A stretch of DNA of 64,000 bases from Cronobacter universalis NCTC 9529 (GCF_001277175.1 NZ_CP012257.1:2542001-2606000), one strand, 5' to 3'. Positions 16,564 through 27,109 are shown, numbered from the stretch's first letter. The notes: generated by a model not told the origin, from the sequence alone. A program made the numbers and translations.

Positions 16564-18612
16564 TTACTTCTGCGGATCAGCGGGCTGCGCCGTTTTCTCT
16601 TTGGTCATCTTCGCCAGGTCAAGGGCGATATGCACCGTTTCATCGAGATACGGATCGGGCTCCTGATAATCCTTCGGCAGATCCTCAAGCTTCGCCAGCG
16701 GCGGTTTGCCGGCACGCTTCAGACGATCGTTGATACGCGCCAGTCGGGTTGCGTCATCTTCATGGTTCTCTTTTTCACGCTGGGCAAGATTAAGCGACAC
16801 AATGTTACGCTTATCTTTCATCGCGTTATAACGAGCAATATCCTTGATGATGTACTGGAACTCCGGATCTTTCGCGATACGGTCGTTGTGGTCTTTCAAA
16901 AGCTCAGGGCCGAGCGGCTTCAGGTCGCCAGATTTTCCATAGGTGGCGGCGTTGATGCTGTCCCACGGCAGCGCGTTATCCTCGAATTTCTCACCGGTTT
17001 CCGTCTCTTCATTGCCGGTTGGCATGATGATATCCGGCGTGACCCCTTTACGCTGGGTACTGCCGCCGTTAACGCGGTAGAATTTCTGGATGGTGTACTG
17101 CACGGAACCCAGCGCCGGCCATTCCGGGCGCAGCATCTGATCGTAGATGCGGTTCAGCGAACGGTACTGCTGCACAGTGCCCTTGCCGAACGTCGGCTCG
17201 CCGACAATCAGCGCACGGCCGTAATCCTGCATGGCGGCGGCGAAAATCTCAGACGCCGAGGCGCTGAAACGGTCGACCATCACCACCAGCGGGCCTTTGT
17301 AATACACCACGCCGTCGGTGTCGCGGTCTTCACGCACTTTGCCGTTGTTATCACGCACCTGTACCACCGGGCCAGATGGAATAAACAGACCGGAGAGCGA
17401 TACCGCTTCCGTCAGCGCGCCACCGCCGTTAGAGCGCAGGTCGATGATCACGCCCGCGACGTTCTGCTTCTCAAGTTTCTGAAGCTGCACTTTCACGTCA
17501 TCGGTCAGGCCGACGTAGAAGCCTGGGATATCCAGCACGCCGATTTTTTCTTTACCGACATTTTTCACCGACATCTTCACGGCGCGATCTTCAAGACGAA
17601 TGCGCTCACGCGTCAGCGTCACGATGCGGGTTTTGGTGCCTTTACCGGCAGGCAGAACTTCAAGGCGTACTTTACTGCCCTTCGGCCCTTTAATGAGCGC
17701 GACGACGTCGTCAAGGCGCCAGCCGATCACATCCTGCATCTGCTGGCCGACCTGGCCTACGCCGACAATGCGATCGCCAACGCTAATCGCCTTGCTCTTC
17801 GCCGCCGGGCCGCCCGCGACCATGGAGTTGATGACGGTATAGTCATCATCCATTTGCAGAACGGCGCCGATGCCCTCAAGCGAGAGGCTCATTTCGGTGT
17901 TGAACTGCTCGGTGCTGCGCGGCGAGAGATAGTTGGTATGCGGATCAATCTCATGCGCGAAGGCGGTCATCGCCAGCGAGAACACATCTTCGCTGTTGGT
18001 CTGCGCCAGGCGGCGGATCGCGAATTTGTAACGCTTGGTCAGCGTTTCGCGGATTTCCGCATCGGTTTTACCGGTCAGCTTCAGGCTCAGCTCGTCATAT
18101 TTGACTTTGCCGTCCCAGAGTTTATTCAACTCCGCCTCGCTGGCAGGCCAGGGCGCCTTGCTGCGATCGATATCAAACGTATCGTTACCGGTGAAATCCA
18201 TCGGTCTTTCCAGCACTTTCAGCGCGTACTGATACCGCTCAAAACGGCGCTGCTGCGCCAGATTGTAGAGATCGTAAAACACATCGAGCTTGCCGCTGCG
18301 CAGTTCATCGCCAATCTGCCCTTTTTTCTTCGCGAACTGCTCAACGTCCCCCGCCAGCAGCACGTTATGGCTGTAGTCGAGGAGGTTGAGGTAACGGTCG
18401 AAGATTTTGGCGGAGAAGGCTTCGTTCAGATCGAACTGGCGATAGTGAGAGCGGGTGAACCTGGAGGTCACGCGCTCGCTAACGGTGGCATGCTGCGGCT
18501 CTTCTTTCAGAACCGGGATCTGGTCAGGACGGGTAATGTCATCCACGGCCAACGCCTGACCCGCCATCAGCAGCAGGCCGGCGACGGCGGTAAGCTTAAA
18601 AAAAGTGTTCAT
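16564..18612 (-). CDS. prc: Tail-specific periplasmic protease Prc (Tsp)
   Basis: Prc is a periplasmic serine protease that trims FtsI and degrades misfolded or tagged proteins. With the lipoprotein NlpI it also degrades the cell-wall hydrolase MepS. The 682-residue product has a signal peptide (MNTFFKLTAVAGLLLMAGQALA) and an N-terminal helical domain. A PDZ domain follows (about residues 240-320, with SLEGIGAVLQ before it). The S41 protease core holds the catalytic serine in DRFSASASEIFAA (about 450) and lysine in GEPTFGKGTVQ (about 475). The start at 18612 is the family start; the frame extends 16 codons further upstream without support. It lies 19 bases after proQ on the same strand, as in E. 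coli. Confidence 0.96.
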   Translation of the reverse strand: MNTFFKLTAVAGLLLMAGQALAVDDITRPDQIPVLKEEPQHATVSERVTSRFTRSHYRQFDLNEAFSAKIFDRYLNLLDYSHNVLLAGDVEQFAKKKGQIGDELRSGKLDVFYDLYNLAQQRRFERYQYALKVLERPMDFTGNDTFDIDRSKAPWPASEAELNKLWDGKVKYDELSLKLTGKTDAEIRETLTKRYKFAIRRLAQTNSEDVFSLAMTAFAHEIDPHTNYLSPRSTEQFNTEMSLSLEGIGAVLQMDDDYTVINSMVAGGPAAKSKAISVGDRIVGVGQVGQQMQDVIGWRLDDVVALIKGPKGSKVRLEVLPAGKGTKTRIVTLTRERIRLEDRAVKMSVKNVGKEKIGVLDIPGFYVGLTDDVKVQLQKLEKQNVAGVIIDLRSNGGGALTEAVSLSGLFIPSGPVVQVRDNNGKVREDRDTDGVVYYKGPLVVMVDRFSASASEIFAAAMQDYGRALIVGEPTFGKGTVQQYRSLNRIYDQMLRPEWPALGSVQYTIQKFYRVNGGSTQRKGVTPDIIMPTGNEETETGEKFEDNALPWDSINAATYGKSGDLKPLGPELLKDHNDRIAKDPEFQYIIKDIARYNAMKDKRNIVSLNLAQREKENHEDDATRLARINDRLKRAGKPPLAKLEDLPKDYQEPDPYLDETVHIALDLAKMTKEKTAQPADPQK

Positions 18613-18631
18613 GCCCTGGTTGACCTCCGTT

Positions 18632-19321
18632 TCAGAACAATAAATGTTCTGCGCGTACAATCATCGACATACCAGAAGTCAGCTGTACACGGACGCCATC
18701 TTTGGTAATTTCCTGCACGGTGGCGTCCATCGCGTTGTTGCCTGCTTTGACCTTGATGGCCTGGCCGACGCTGAGCGCCGTAATGTCAGACACCGGAGTA
18801 TGGCGCTCTTCACGCGCAGGGCGCGATGGTTTGGCGGCGGCAGGTTTAGCGGCGCGCGGTTTGCGCTCGGCGTTTTCCTGGCGACGCGGCGCCGGACGCG
18901 GCTTACGTTCACGACGCGCAGCGCCGTTCTCTTCGCCTTCAGCGCCGGACGCTTCGCGTTTTTTCGCCTGCTGCTCGGCGCGCTGCGCCTGAACGCGGGC
19001 TTTCGCTTCTTCAAGCTGCTTGCGGGCGTGTTCTACGTGCTGTTCTTCCAGAACGCCGCACGGGTTGCCGTCGAGATCGACGCGCGTGGCACCGGGTTTG
19101 ATGCCGTAAAGATAGCGCCAGCTCGACGTATAAAGACGTAATGCGGAACGAAGTTGCGTTTTGCTGAGGTTCATTTCGCCCTCAACACGCTCCACCAGAT
19201 CCTGAAAAATGCCGATCTTCAGAGGACGCGCTTCGCCTTCAGCACTGAAACACTGCGGAAAACGTTCGGCCAGAAAGGCGATAACTTCTTTACTGCTATT
19301 CAACTTAGGTTGATTTTCCAT
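18632..19321 (-). CDS. proQ: RNA chaperone ProQ
   Basis: ProQ is a global RNA-binding protein that stabilises many small RNAs and mRNA 3' ends. The 229-residue protein has the N-terminal FinO/ProQ domain (about residues 1-119, beginning [17 protein letters not shown]). A long basic, Ala/Arg/Lys-rich linker spans about 120-175. A C-terminal Tudor-like domain (about 178-229, with [18 protein letters not shown]) completes it. It is directly upstream of prc and probably cotranscribed. Its ATG lies about 50 bases from a 20-bp palindrome in the gap to msrC. Confidence 0.96.
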   Translation of the reverse strand: MENQPKLNSSKEVIAFLAERFPQCFSAEGEARPLKIGIFQDLVERVEGEMNLSKTQLRSALRLYTSSWRYLYGIKPGATRVDLDGNPCGVLEEQHVEHARKQLEEAKARVQAQRAEQQAKKREASGAEGEENGAARRERKPRPAPRRQENAERKPRAAKPAAAKPSRPAREERHTPVSDITALSVGQAIKVKAGNNAMDATVQEITKDGVRVQLTSGMSMIVRAEHLLF

Positions 19322-19371
19322 GAAATTTCCTGATTACAACGGATGTTGCCAACAAGCCGCAGGCATGAACA

Positions 19372-19391
19372 GGCGTCATTATAATGACGCC
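19372..19391. repeat. Perfect 20-bp palindrome between proQ and msrC
   Basis: GGCGTCATTATAATGACGCC is a perfect palindrome in the 100-base gap upstream of proQ and downstream of msrC. Its TATAAT centre could be a -10 element inside an operator, or the hairpin could end msrC. No regulator was recognised. Confidence 0.7.
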
Positions 19392-19421
19392 ATCGGTAAA
19401 TGCCACGTTATCCGTTGCTTA

Positions 19422-19916
19422 TCATGCGACTGGCGCAAAGAATTTTTTAAAGTCGGTGGCGGCGATAACGGCTTCAAGCTGTTCCACGAGGGTACGCAGC
19501 CCCTGCTCGTCGTCAGCGTCGAAGCGGTTAAAGACGGTGCTGTCGATATCCAGCACGCCGATAATCTGCCCGCCCGCGCGCAGCGGCAGTACGATTTCAG
19601 CATTGCTGGAGGCGTCGCAGGCGATATGGCCGTCGAACGCATGCACGTCATCCACGCGCTGCACCTCGCCGGTCGCGACCGCTGTACCGCACACGCCGCG
19701 GCCGTAAGGGATACGCACACAGGCGATTTTGCCCTGGAACGGGCCGAGCACCAGCGTCTTATCTTCGAGCAGGTAGAAACCCGCCCAGTTCACGCCTTCA
19801 AGGCGTTCGAAGAGCAGCGCGCTGGTATTCGCGAGCGTCGCGAGAAAACTGGTTTCCCCTGCCATAAGGGAGTGAAAATCGCGATTGAGTTCCGCGTAAA
19901 ATTGTGTTTTGTTCAT
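19422..19916 (-). CDS. msrC: Free methionine-(R)-sulfoxide reductase MsrC
   Basis: MsrC reduces free L-methionine-(R)-sulfoxide in the cytosol, protecting against oxidative damage. The 164-residue protein is a single GAF domain with the three conserved cysteines of the family in GKIACVRIPYGRGVCGTAVA and HIACDASSN (about residues 84, 94 and 118). It starts at 19916 with MNKTQFYAELNRDF as in E. coli YebR and lies upstream of proQ on the same strand. Confidence 0.95.
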   Translation of the reverse strand: MNKTQFYAELNRDFHSLMAGETSFLATLANTSALLFERLEGVNWAGFYLLEDKTLVLGPFQGKIACVRIPYGRGVCGTAVATGEVQRVDDVHAFDGHIACDASSNAEIVLPLRAGGQIIGVLDIDSTVFNRFDADDEQGLRTLVEQLEAVIAATDFKKFFAPVA

Positions 19917-20044
19917 TAATCCGATCGCTTTGTTGTCTTACTTACTCTGCCAGCCTACTAAAATAAGCATTAAATGCGCTCATGCTCAAGATTAATCATT
20001 TCATGAGTTACGATAACAGAATCATATAAAAACATGCTTCGCAC

Positions 20045-21328
20045 ATGGCACTCAAAACTCAACAGATTTCTCCTGGCAAAAAACTGAACATTCACGCCAT
20101 CGGCGAGCCGTTGCCGCTGGCACATTATCAGCGTTGTCCGCAATGCGATATCCTTTTTATGCTGCCAGTGGTGAAGTCGAACCAGACGGCATACTGCCCG
20201 CGCTGCGACGCGAAGATTCGCGACGGACGCGACTGGTCTTTAACCCGGCTGGCGGCGATGGCCATTACCATGCTGCTGTTGATGCCATTCGCGTACAGCG
20301 AACCGCTGCTGCGTCTCTACCTGCTCGGCACGCGCATCGACGCCAACCTTTTCCAGGGCATCTGGCAGATGACTCGCCAGGGCGATACCATCACCGCCGC
20401 GATGGTGCTGTTCTGCTCGGTGGGCGCGCCCGCGACGCTGGTGGCCGCTATCGCCTATCTCTGGTTCGGCAATATTCTCGGCATGAATCTGCGCCCGGTC
20501 CTGCTGATGCTGGAGCGGCTGCGCGAATGGGTGATGCTGGATATCTATCTGGTGGGCATCGGCGTCGCGTCCATTAAAGTGCGCGAATACGCCTGGCTTG
20601 AGCCGGGCATCGGGCTGCTGGCGTTTGTGGCGCTGGTGGTGTTGAGCGTGCTGACGCTGATTCATCTTAATGTTGAAGAGCTCTGGGAGCGGTTTTATCC
20701 CCAGCGCCCCGCCACGCGCTATCACGAGGATCTCCGCGTCTGTCTCGGCTGCCACTACACCGGCGTGCCGGATAACCGCGGGCGCTGCTCACGCTGCCAT
20801 ATTCCGCTGCGCCGCCGTCGCCGGCAGAGTTTGCAAAAATGCTGGGCGGCGCTGATTGCCTCGATGGTGTTTCTGCTGCCCGCCAACCTGCTGCCGATCT
20901 CCATTATTTATATTAACGGTTCGCGCCAGGAAGATACGATCATGTCGGGTATCATCTCGCTGGCGCAGAGCAATATTCTGGTGGCGGGCGTCGTGTTCGT
21001 CGCCAGTATTCTGGTGCCGTTCACTAAAGTGCTGGTGCTGCTGACGCTTTTAGTGAGCATCCATTTTAAATGTCAGCAGGGGCTGCGCGCGCGTATTCTG
21101 ATGTTACGCCTGGTCGCCTGGATTGGCCGCTGGTCGATGCTCGATCTGTTTGTGATTTCTCTTACGATGTCGCTGGTCAACCGTGACCAGCTGTTGTCGT
21201 TTGTCATGGGGCCGGCGGCGTTTTATTTCGGCGCGTCGGTGATTTTGACTATTCTTGCTGTTGAATGGCTGGACAGCCGCTTACTTTGGGACGCACATGA
21301 GTCAGGAAACGCCCGCTTCACAGACTGA
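20045..21328 (+). CDS. letA: Lipid-transport inner-membrane protein LetA
   Basis: LetA is a PqiA-family membrane protein that feeds lipids to, or takes them from, the MCE tunnel protein LetB between the inner and outer membranes. The 427-residue protein has two cytosolic zinc-ribbon pairs, CPQC/CPRC (about residues 32-56) and CLGC/CSRC (about 233-253). Each precedes a four-helix membrane module. The final residues [13 protein letters not shown] resemble E. coli YebS. The coding region overlaps letB by 32 bases, so the two proteins are likely made together. Confidence 0.95.
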   Translation: MALKTQQISPGKKLNIHAIGEPLPLAHYQRCPQCDILFMLPVVKSNQTAYCPRCDAKIRDGRDWSLTRLAAMAITMLLLMPFAYSEPLLRLYLLGTRIDANLFQGIWQMTRQGDTITAAMVLFCSVGAPATLVAAIAYLWFGNILGMNLRPVLLMLERLREWVMLDIYLVGIGVASIKVREYAWLEPGIGLLAFVALVVLSVLTLIHLNVEELWERFYPQRPATRYHEDLRVCLGCHYTGVPDNRGRCSRCHIPLRRRRRQSLQKCWAALIASMVFLLPANLLPISIIYINGSRQEDTIMSGIISLAQSNILVAGVVFVASILVPFTKVLVLLTLLVSIHFKCQQGLRARILMLRLVAWIGRWSMLDLFVISLTMSLVNRDQLLSFVMGPAAFYFGASVILTILAVEWLDSRLLWDAHESGNARFTD

Positions 21329-23930
21329 AGCGCGAATTAAAACAAAACGTCGCATCTCTCCGTTCTGGATCCTGCCCGTTATCGCATTGCTGATAGCGGG
21401 CTGGCTTATCTGGACCACCTATGAAGAGCGAGGCACCACCGTTACTATCGACTTTATGTCCGCCGACGGGATCGTCGCCGGGCGTACGCCGGTGCGCTAT
21501 CAGGGCGTCGAAGTCGGCACCGTACAGGATATTCGCCTGAGCGACGACCTGAATAAAATCGAAGTGACGGTCAGTATCAAAAATGACATGAAAGACGCGC
21601 TGCGCGATCAGACGCAGTTCTGGCTGGTGACGCCCAAAGCCTCGCTGGCGGGGGTTTCCGGGCTGGATGCGCTGGTGGGCGGTAACTATATCGGCATGAT
21701 GCCGGGCGAAGGCGAGCCGCGCGACCACTTCCGGGCGCTCGATACCCAGCCGAAATATCGCCTCAATACCGGCGAGCTGATGATCCATCTTCACGCGCCG
21801 GATCTCGGCTCGCTGAACAGCGGCTCGCTGGTTTACTACCGTAAAATTCCGGTCGGCCGCGTGTATGACTACTCCATCAACACCGATAAACAGGGCGTCA
21901 CCATCGACGTTATCATCGAGCGGCGTTTCACCAACCTGGTGAAAAAAGGCAGCCGCTTCTGGAACGTCTCCGGCGTGAAAACCAACATTGGGCTGAGCGG
22001 CGCCAAAGTCGAGCTGGAGAGCCTGGCGGCGCTGGTCAACGGGGCTATCGCCTTTGACTCGCCCGCGGATTCCGCGCACGCCGACCAGAACGACACCTTC
22101 GGGCTGTATGAAGATCTCGCCCACAGCCAGCGCGGCGTGCTGGTGAAGCTCGATCTCCCCGGCGGTCAGGGGCTCAAGGAGAACTCCACACCGTTAATGT
22201 ATCAGGGGCTTGAGGTGGGCACGCTGACCAAACTGAATCTCAATCCTGGCGGCGCCGTCACTGGCGAGCTGACGGTCGACCCGAGCGTCGTGAATCTGCT
22301 GCGTGACGGCACGCGCATTGAGATGCACAGCCCGAAACTCTCGCTCAATAACCCCGAAATCAGCACGCTCCTGACCGGCAGCACGCTGGAGCTGGTGCCG
22401 GGCGAAGGCCAGCCGCGCAGCCATTTCGTCGTCCTGCCGGATGATAAAACGCCGCTGCAAAAGCCGGGCGTGTTGACGCTGACGCTGAACGCGCCGGAAA
22501 GCTACGGCATCGACGCCGGCCAGCCGGTTATCCTCCACGGCATTCAGATTGGCCAGGTGCTGGAGCGCTCTCTGACGGCCAAAGGCGTCAGCTTCGCGGT
22601 GGCGATTGATCCGCAGTACCGCGAGTTACTTAAAGGCGACAGTAAATTTGTGGTCAACAGCCGCGTGGATGTGAAAGTGGGCCTCGACGGCGTCGAGTTT
22701 CTCGGCGCCAGCGCCACCGAATGGCTGAGCGGCGGCATCCGCGTCCTGCCGGGCGATAAAGGCGAAATGAAAAACGAATACCCGCTTTACGCCAATCTGG
22801 AAAAAGCGGTGGAAAACAGCTTAAGCGATATGCCGACCACGACGCTGACGCTGACCGCCGAAAGCCTGCCGGATGTTCAGGCAGGTTCTGTAGTGCTGTA
22901 CCGTAAATTCGAAGTGGGCGAAGTGATCACGGTACGCCCGCGCGCCAACGCGTTTGACATTGAAGTGCATATCAAGCCGGAATACCGCAAGCTGCTCACG
23001 CCGAACAGCGTTTTCTGGGCCGAAGGCGGCGCGAAAGTGCAGCTCAACGGCAGCGGTCTGACCGTGCAGGCCTCGCCGCTCTCCCGCGCGCTGAAAGGCG
23101 CCATCAGCTTTGATAACCTCAACGGCGCGGGCGCGGGGCTTGGCGAAAAAGACAAGCGCACCCTCTATCCGTCAGAAACCGCCGCCCGCGCGGTGGGCAG
23201 CCAGATAACGCTGCACGCGTTTGATGCCGGCAAGCTCGCGCCGGACATGCCGATTCGTTATCTCGGTATCAATATCGGCCAGATCGAATCGCTGAAGCTC
23301 ATTACCGATCGCAATGAGGTGCAGGCGACGGCGGTGCTCTACCCGGAATATGTGAATACCTTCGCGCGCGCCGGCACGCGGTTCTCGGTTGTCACGCCGC
23401 AAATCTCCGCCGCGGGCGTCGAGAATCTCGACACTATCCTGCAACCCTATATCAACGTTGAGCCGGGACGTGGGCCGGGCCGCCGCAGCTTCGAACTGCA
23501 GGAAGCGACGATTACCGATTCCCGCTACCTCGACGGCCTGAGCATTATTGTGGAAGCGCCGGAGGCCGGGTCGTTGAATATCGGCACGCCGGTGCTGTTC
23601 CGCGGTATCGAAGTGGGCACGGTGACCGGGATGTCGCTTGGCAGCATGTCCGATCGCGTGATGGTGGCGATGCGCATCAGCAAGCGCTATCAGCACCTGG
23701 TGCGCGAGAACTCGATCTTCTGGCTCGCCTCCGGCTACAGCCTGAACTTCGGGCTGGTGGGCGGCGTGGTGAAAACCGGCACGTTTAACCAGTTCATTCG
23801 CGGCGGCATCGCGTTCGCCACGCCGCCAGAAACGCCGCTCGCGCCGAAAGCGCAGCCTGGTAAACACTTCCTGTTGCAGGACAGTGAGCCGAAAGAGTGG
23901 CGTCAGTGGGGCACCGCCCTTCCCCGTTAA
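21297..23930 (+). CDS. letB: MCE-domain lipid tunnel protein LetB
   Basis: LetB is a large periplasmic MCE protein that forms a hexameric tunnel for lipids across the periplasm. The 877-residue sequence has a cytosolic N-terminus, one transmembrane helix (about residues 22-40, [16 protein letters not shown]) and seven MCE repeats. The repeats recur roughly every 115 residues, each with a [11 protein letters not shown] or [15 protein letters not shown] core. The length equals E. coli YebT. The ATG at 21297 lies inside the end of letA; the frame is open a little further upstream but that start has no support. A terminator follows. Confidence 0.96.
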   Translation: MSQETPASQTEARIKTKRRISPFWILPVIALLIAGWLIWTTYEERGTTVTIDFMSADGIVAGRTPVRYQGVEVGTVQDIRLSDDLNKIEVTVSIKNDMKDALRDQTQFWLVTPKASLAGVSGLDALVGGNYIGMMPGEGEPRDHFRALDTQPKYRLNTGELMIHLHAPDLGSLNSGSLVYYRKIPVGRVYDYSINTDKQGVTIDVIIERRFTNLVKKGSRFWNVSGVKTNIGLSGAKVELESLAALVNGAIAFDSPADSAHADQNDTFGLYEDLAHSQRGVLVKLDLPGGQGLKENSTPLMYQGLEVGTLTKLNLNPGGAVTGELTVDPSVVNLLRDGTRIEMHSPKLSLNNPEISTLLTGSTLELVPGEGQPRSHFVVLPDDKTPLQKPGVLTLTLNAPESYGIDAGQPVILHGIQIGQVLERSLTAKGVSFAVAIDPQYRELLKGDSKFVVNSRVDVKVGLDGVEFLGASATEWLSGGIRVLPGDKGEMKNEYPLYANLEKAVENSLSDMPTTTLTLTAESLPDVQAGSVVLYRKFEVGEVITVRPRANAFDIEVHIKPEYRKLLTPNSVFWAEGGAKVQLNGSGLTVQASPLSRALKGAISFDNLNGAGAGLGEKDKRTLYPSETAARAVGSQITLHAFDAGKLAPDMPIRYLGINIGQIESLKLITDRNEVQATAVLYPEYVNTFARAGTRFSVVTPQISAAGVENLDTILQPYINVEPGRGPGRRSFELQEATITDSRYLDGLSIIVEAPEAGSLNIGTPVLFRGIEVGTVTGMSLGSMSDRVMVAMRISKRYQHLVRENSIFWLASGYSLNFGLVGGVVKTGTFNQFIRGGIAFATPPETPLAPKAQPGKHFLLQDSEPKEWRQWGTALPR

Positions 23931-23936
23931 CGCCAG

Positions 23937-23966
23937 CGCCCCGGTGTCACGCCGGGGCGTTTGTGT
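23937..23966 (+). terminator. Terminator after letB
   Basis: An 8-bp perfect stem (CGCCCCGG with CCGGGGCG) and a TTTGTGTT tail lie 6 bases past the letB stop. The T-run is weak, so termination may be partial and allow rsmF read-through. Confidence 0.65.
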
Positions 23967-24006
23967 TACACTTCGCGCCCTCTTTTTCTGCCCGCTGAGG
24001 TGTCCC

Positions 24007-25449
24007 GTGGCGCAATCCGGTTCTGTCTGCCTTCCTGAAGCTTTCCTTGATGTTATGCGTGATGCGATGCCCGCCGGGCTTGCGATGGACGATTTCATCG
24101 CCGCCTGCCAGCGCCCGCTGCGTCGCAGCATTCGCGTCAACACGCTGAAAATCAGCGTTGCGGAATTCCTTGCGCAGGTGGCGCCCTACGGCTGGCAGTT
24201 AACGCCCGTGCCGTGGTGCCCGGAAGGCTTCTGGATCGAGCGCGATGACGAGGACGCGCTGCCGCTCGGCAGTACCGCCGAGCATTTAAGCGGCCAGTTT
24301 TATATTCAGGAAGCGAGCTCCATGCTGCCGGTGGCGGCGCTGTTCGCCGACGGCAACACGCCTGCGCGCGTGATGGACGTAGCGGCAGCGCCCGGCTCGA
24401 AAACCACTCAGATCGCCGCGCTGATGCAAAACCAGGGCTTTATTCTCGCCAATGAATACTCCGCCAGCCGGGTTAAGGTGCTGCACGCGAATATCAGCCG
24501 CTGCGGCATTCGCAATGTCGGCCTGACCCATTTTGACGGCCGCGTTTTCGGCGCCGCGCTGCCGGAGCAGTTTGACGCCATTCTGCTGGACGCGCCCTGC
24601 TCAGGCGAAGGCGTGGTGAGAAAAGATCCGGATGCGCTGCGCAACTGGTCGCCGCAAAGCAACCAGGAAATCGCCGCCACCCAGCGCGAGCTTATCGACA
24701 GCGCGTTTCATGCGCTCGCCCCCGGCGGCACGCTGGTCTATTCCACCTGCACGCTGAACCGCGAAGAGAATCAGGAGACGGTGCGCTGGCTGCTGGCGCG
24801 CTACCCGCACGCGGTGGAAGTGCTTTCGCTTGAAGCCCTCTTCCCCGGCGCCGACGCGGCGCTGACCGAAGAAGGCTTTCTGCACGTTTTCCCGCAGATC
24901 TACGATTGCGAAGGCTTTTTTGTCGCACGACTGCGTAAAACCGCAGGCGTCGAACCGCTGCCCGCGCCAACTTACAAAGTGGGCGCATTCCCCTTCGCGC
25001 CCATGAAAACGCGCGAGGCGCAGGCGGTCATCACCGCGGCCAGCAAGGTCGGGCTCTCCTGGGACGAGACGCTTGAATTGTGGCAGCGCGATAAAGAGAT
25101 CTGGTTGTTCCCGCAGGCATTCGCGCCGTTCATCGGCAAAGTGCGGTTCTCACGCACTGGCATTCGTCTGGCTGAAGTCCATAATAAAGGGTACCGCTGG
25201 CAGCACGAAGCCGTGGTGGCGCTGGCCGGAAGCGATAATCCGCTCGCCTTTGAGCTGACTGCCGAAGAGGCCCAGGAGTGGTATCGCGGGCGCGATGTCT
25301 GGCCGCAGACGGCGCCGGACGCCGATGATGTGATTGTCACTTTCCAGCATCAGCCGCTGGGGCTTGCCAAAAAAGTGGGCAGCCGTCTGAAAAACAGTTA
25401 TCCCCGCGAACTGGTGCGCGACGGCGTTCTGTTCAGCGCGCCGGAGTAA
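24007..25449 (+). CDS. rsmF: 16S rRNA (cytosine-1407-C5) methyltransferase RsmF
   Basis: RsmF methylates C1407 of 16S rRNA in the 30S subunit. The 480-residue protein has the NOL1/NOP2/Sun methyltransferase core. The SAM-binding [13 protein letters not shown] is at about residue 122, and the two catalytic cysteines are in [11 protein letters not shown] and [13 protein letters not shown]-terminal PUA-like region ends in [14 protein letters not shown]. The GTG at 24007 with TGAGGTG upstream aligns with the family start. The same frame is open back into the end of letB, so a longer form is possible but unsupported. Confidence 0.95.
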   Translation: MAQSGSVCLPEAFLDVMRDAMPAGLAMDDFIAACQRPLRRSIRVNTLKISVAEFLAQVAPYGWQLTPVPWCPEGFWIERDDEDALPLGSTAEHLSGQFYIQEASSMLPVAALFADGNTPARVMDVAAAPGSKTTQIAALMQNQGFILANEYSASRVKVLHANISRCGIRNVGLTHFDGRVFGAALPEQFDAILLDAPCSGEGVVRKDPDALRNWSPQSNQEIAATQRELIDSAFHALAPGGTLVYSTCTLNREENQETVRWLLARYPHAVEVLSLEALFPGADAALTEEGFLHVFPQIYDCEGFFVARLRKTAGVEPLPAPTYKVGAFPFAPMKTREAQAVITAASKVGLSWDETLELWQRDKEIWLFPQAFAPFIGKVRFSRTGIRLAEVHNKGYRWQHEAVVALAGSDNPLAFELTAEEAQEWYRGRDVWPQTAPDADDVIVTFQHQPLGLAKKVGSRLKNSYPRELVRDGVLFSAPE

Positions 25450-25499
25450 GGCGCGCAAAAAAACATCAATGCAATTTTTGGCATTTCTTGCGCTTTTGA

Positions 25500-25510
25500 C
25501 TACGCTTAAC
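25500..25510 (+). promoter_or_regulatory. Sigma-S-like -10 element upstream of yebV
   Basis: CTACGCTTAAC fits the extended -10 of RpoS promoters (CTAYRCTTAA as I recall it) and lies about 50 bases upstream of yebV, a gene reported as stress-induced in E. coli. No clear -35 is needed for this class. Confidence 0.55.
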
Positions 25511-25561
25511 GATGGGGCCTGACTGGTCATACCACCCGTGTACTGTCTGAGGGAGAACGTT

Positions 25562-25801
25562 ATGTCAAAAACCAGCGTAAAAATCGGTACTTTCGAGATA
25601 GATGATGCAGAGCTGCACGGCAACGCGCCCGGCGAGCGCAAGCTGAGCATTCCCTGCAAATCGGATCCGGATCTCTGCATGCAGCTTGATGCCTGGGACG
25701 CCGAAACCAGTATTCCTGCCGTGCTCAACGGCGAACACTCTGTGCTATACCGCGAACATTACGATCAACAAGCTGATGCCTGGATCATGCGTCTTGCCTG
25801 A
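25562..25801 (+). CDS. yebV: YebV family small protein
   Basis: A 79-residue protein closely matching E. coli YebV (KTSVKIGTFEIDD near the start, CKSDPDLCMQLDAWDAETSI in the middle, AWIMRLA at the end). It is soluble, acidic and has two conserved cysteines; no function is assigned. The ATG at 25562 has GGGAGAACG upstream. A sigma-S-like -10 lies in front and a terminator behind. Confidence 0.9.
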   Translation: MSKTSVKIGTFEIDDAELHGNAPGERKLSIPCKSDPDLCMQLDAWDAETSIPAVLNGEHSVLYREHYDQQADAWIMRLA

Positions 25802-25810
25802 TTCAAAAAG

Positions 25811-25837
25811 AACCCGTCGCTGAAGGCGGGTTATTTA
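25811..25837 (+). terminator. Terminator after yebV
   Basis: A hairpin with AACCCG and CGGGTT arms is followed by ATTTATTT, 9 bases past the yebV stop. Confidence 0.7.
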
Positions 25838-25925
25838 TTTACACGTCCTGATTCAGAACCTTCGGTTTTCCCTTCCCCCTCGCTTCTCCTACACTTATGA
25901 CAAACGTTGTCACACAGAGGACGCC

Positions 25926-26117
25926 ATGTTCGCTCTGGTTTTATTTGTTTGTTATCTGGATGGCGGTTGCGATGACATCGTCGTGGATGTGTTCAATACG
26001 GAGCAGCAGTGTCTGAAAGCGATGGATGAGCAGAAGATGCGCCACGGGGGCTGCTACCCCGTTGAAGATTTTATTGACGGCTTCTGGCGCCCGGCGCGCG
26101 AGTACAGCGATTTCTGA
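25926..26117 (+). CDS. yebW: YebW family small protein
   Basis: A 63-residue protein nearly identical to E. coli YebW, beginning MFALVLFVCYLDGGCDDIVV and ending FWRPAREYSDF. The first ten residues are hydrophobic and four cysteines are conserved. Function is unknown. CTACACTTA at 25889-25897 resembles a sigma-S -10 element about 29 bases upstream, and AGAGGACGCC is the ribosome site. Its stop abuts the stop of the convergent pphA gene, so the two transcripts must run into each other. Confidence 0.9.
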   Translation: MFALVLFVCYLDGGCDDIVVDVFNTEQQCLKAMDEQKMRHGGCYPVEDFIDGFWRPAREYSDF

Positions 26118-26753
26118 TCACTGCACGCGTATCAGCGTTAGCGGATTGCCGAAGACCGCGCCGGTATCGATGTAATTCAGGTTACCGCGGCTAAGCGGCT
26201 CGCGCAGCGGCGTGTGACCAAAATAGAACGCGTCCGCGCCTGCTATGTGCTCCTCTTTCCCTGCCGATACCCTGTTTATTCTTGTCCGGCTCCAGACCAC
26301 CGCCTGCTCATCGATCGACTGACCCCAAACGTAGCGCGACGCCGGATAATCGGCGTGCGCCACCACGATGAGTCTGCCGTGACTTTGTAGCTCAACCACC
26401 AGCGGCAGTTCGCGCGCTCTGGCGAGCTGCGCCTGCGCCTCCTGCTTCGCGACGTCAGAGAGCCCCGAATACCAGTTGCCGCCGTTGATCGCCCACAGCG
26501 TGTTGTCGCCAGTCTCCAGCGCCATCGCTTCATGATTGCCGCGCACCGCGTAAAACCAGCGTTTGCCGATAAGCCGCAGGCAGCCCAGACTGTCGGGACC
26601 GCGATCGATTACGTCCCCGACTGAAATCAACGCATCGACGCGCGGGTCGAAACGCTCGCGTTTTAGGGCGCTGACCAGCGCCTGCAAACAACCGTGCAGA
26701 TCGCCCACGATATATATGTGTCGCCACGCCGCGCCGTCGATTCGCTGATACAT
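26118..26753 (-). CDS. pphA: Serine/threonine protein phosphatase 1 PphA
   Basis: PphA is a PPP-family metallophosphatase linked in E. coli to signalling of misfolded proteins. The 211-residue protein has the three metal-binding signatures in order: GDLHG (about residue 17), GDVIDRGPDS (about 46) and GNHE (about 73). Later histidines appear in VVAHADYP and FGHTPL. It starts at 26753 with GAGGAGCAGGCG upstream. It converges on yebW with no spacer. Confidence 0.93.
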   Translation of the reverse strand: MYQRIDGAAWRHIYIVGDLHGCLQALVSALKRERFDPRVDALISVGDVIDRGPDSLGCLRLIGKRWFYAVRGNHEAMALETGDNTLWAINGGNWYSGLSDVAKQEAQAQLARARELPLVVELQSHGRLIVVAHADYPASRYVWGQSIDEQAVVWSRTRINRVSAGKEEHIAGADAFYFGHTPLREPLSRGNLNYIDTGAVFGNPLTLIRVQ

Positions 26754-26953
26754 CGCCTGCTCCTCTGTTATCAGGCAAGTATAGCGCTGCGCGCCGTGGC
26801 ATCATGGCTTTTGCGTCTTTGCCAGACTTCTCTCGCCCGCGTGACTGCCGGGCATTCCTCATGACCCTCAAAAGTATGTTGTAACTAATTAAGGCGCAGA
26901 GACGCTTTTATCCCATTAATTCGCGGTGGGACGCTTACCCGGCTAAGGATGTT

Positions 26954-26963
26954 CTATGCTTAA
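26954..26963 (+). promoter_or_regulatory. Sigma-S-like -10 element for the 32-codon ORF
   Basis: CTATGCTTAA matches the extended RpoS -10 pattern and lies 25 bases upstream of the ATG at 26989. That leaves a short leader containing the GGGAGG ribosome site. Confidence 0.5.
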
Positions 26964-26988
26964 GGCAAGCAATGTCGGGAGGTGTCGG

Positions 26989-27087
26989 ATGACTATTTTT
27001 ACTCACGAAGCTATCGTCAGTTTTATCGGCTGTGTTGTGGCGGCTATTTTTATGCTCTGGCTGTTTGGCCGTAAACACGATAAATAA
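26989..27087 (+). CDS. Predicted 32-residue single-pass membrane peptide
   Basis: A 32-codon ORF beginning MTIFTHEAIVSFIG and ending WLFGRKHDK. A strong ribosome site (GGGAGG, 6 bases spacing) precedes the ATG. A central hydrophobic stretch (about residues 9-26) is followed by a basic tail, the layout of enterobacterial small membrane peptides. A sigma-S-like -10 element lies just upstream. I do not recognise it by name. It lies between pphA and the SdsR/RyeA locus and ends 22 bases from a convergent 30-codon ORF. Supported by signals and composition only. Confidence 0.62.
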   Translation: MTIFTHEAIVSFIGCVVAAIFMLWLFGRKHDK

Positions 27088-27109
27088 CCCCACCACGCGT
27101 CAGGCCGGT

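Noticed and set aside
16630..18708. A 692-codon open frame on the plus strand opposite prc
   Set aside because: It mirrors prc codon by codon, has no ribosome site and a low-complexity composition rich in His, Arg and Val. GC-rich third positions make stop-free antisense frames common here.
21297..23930. Internal repeats in letB as mobile or recombination repeats
   Set aside because: They are the seven MCE protein domains, similar in protein sequence but diverged in DNA.
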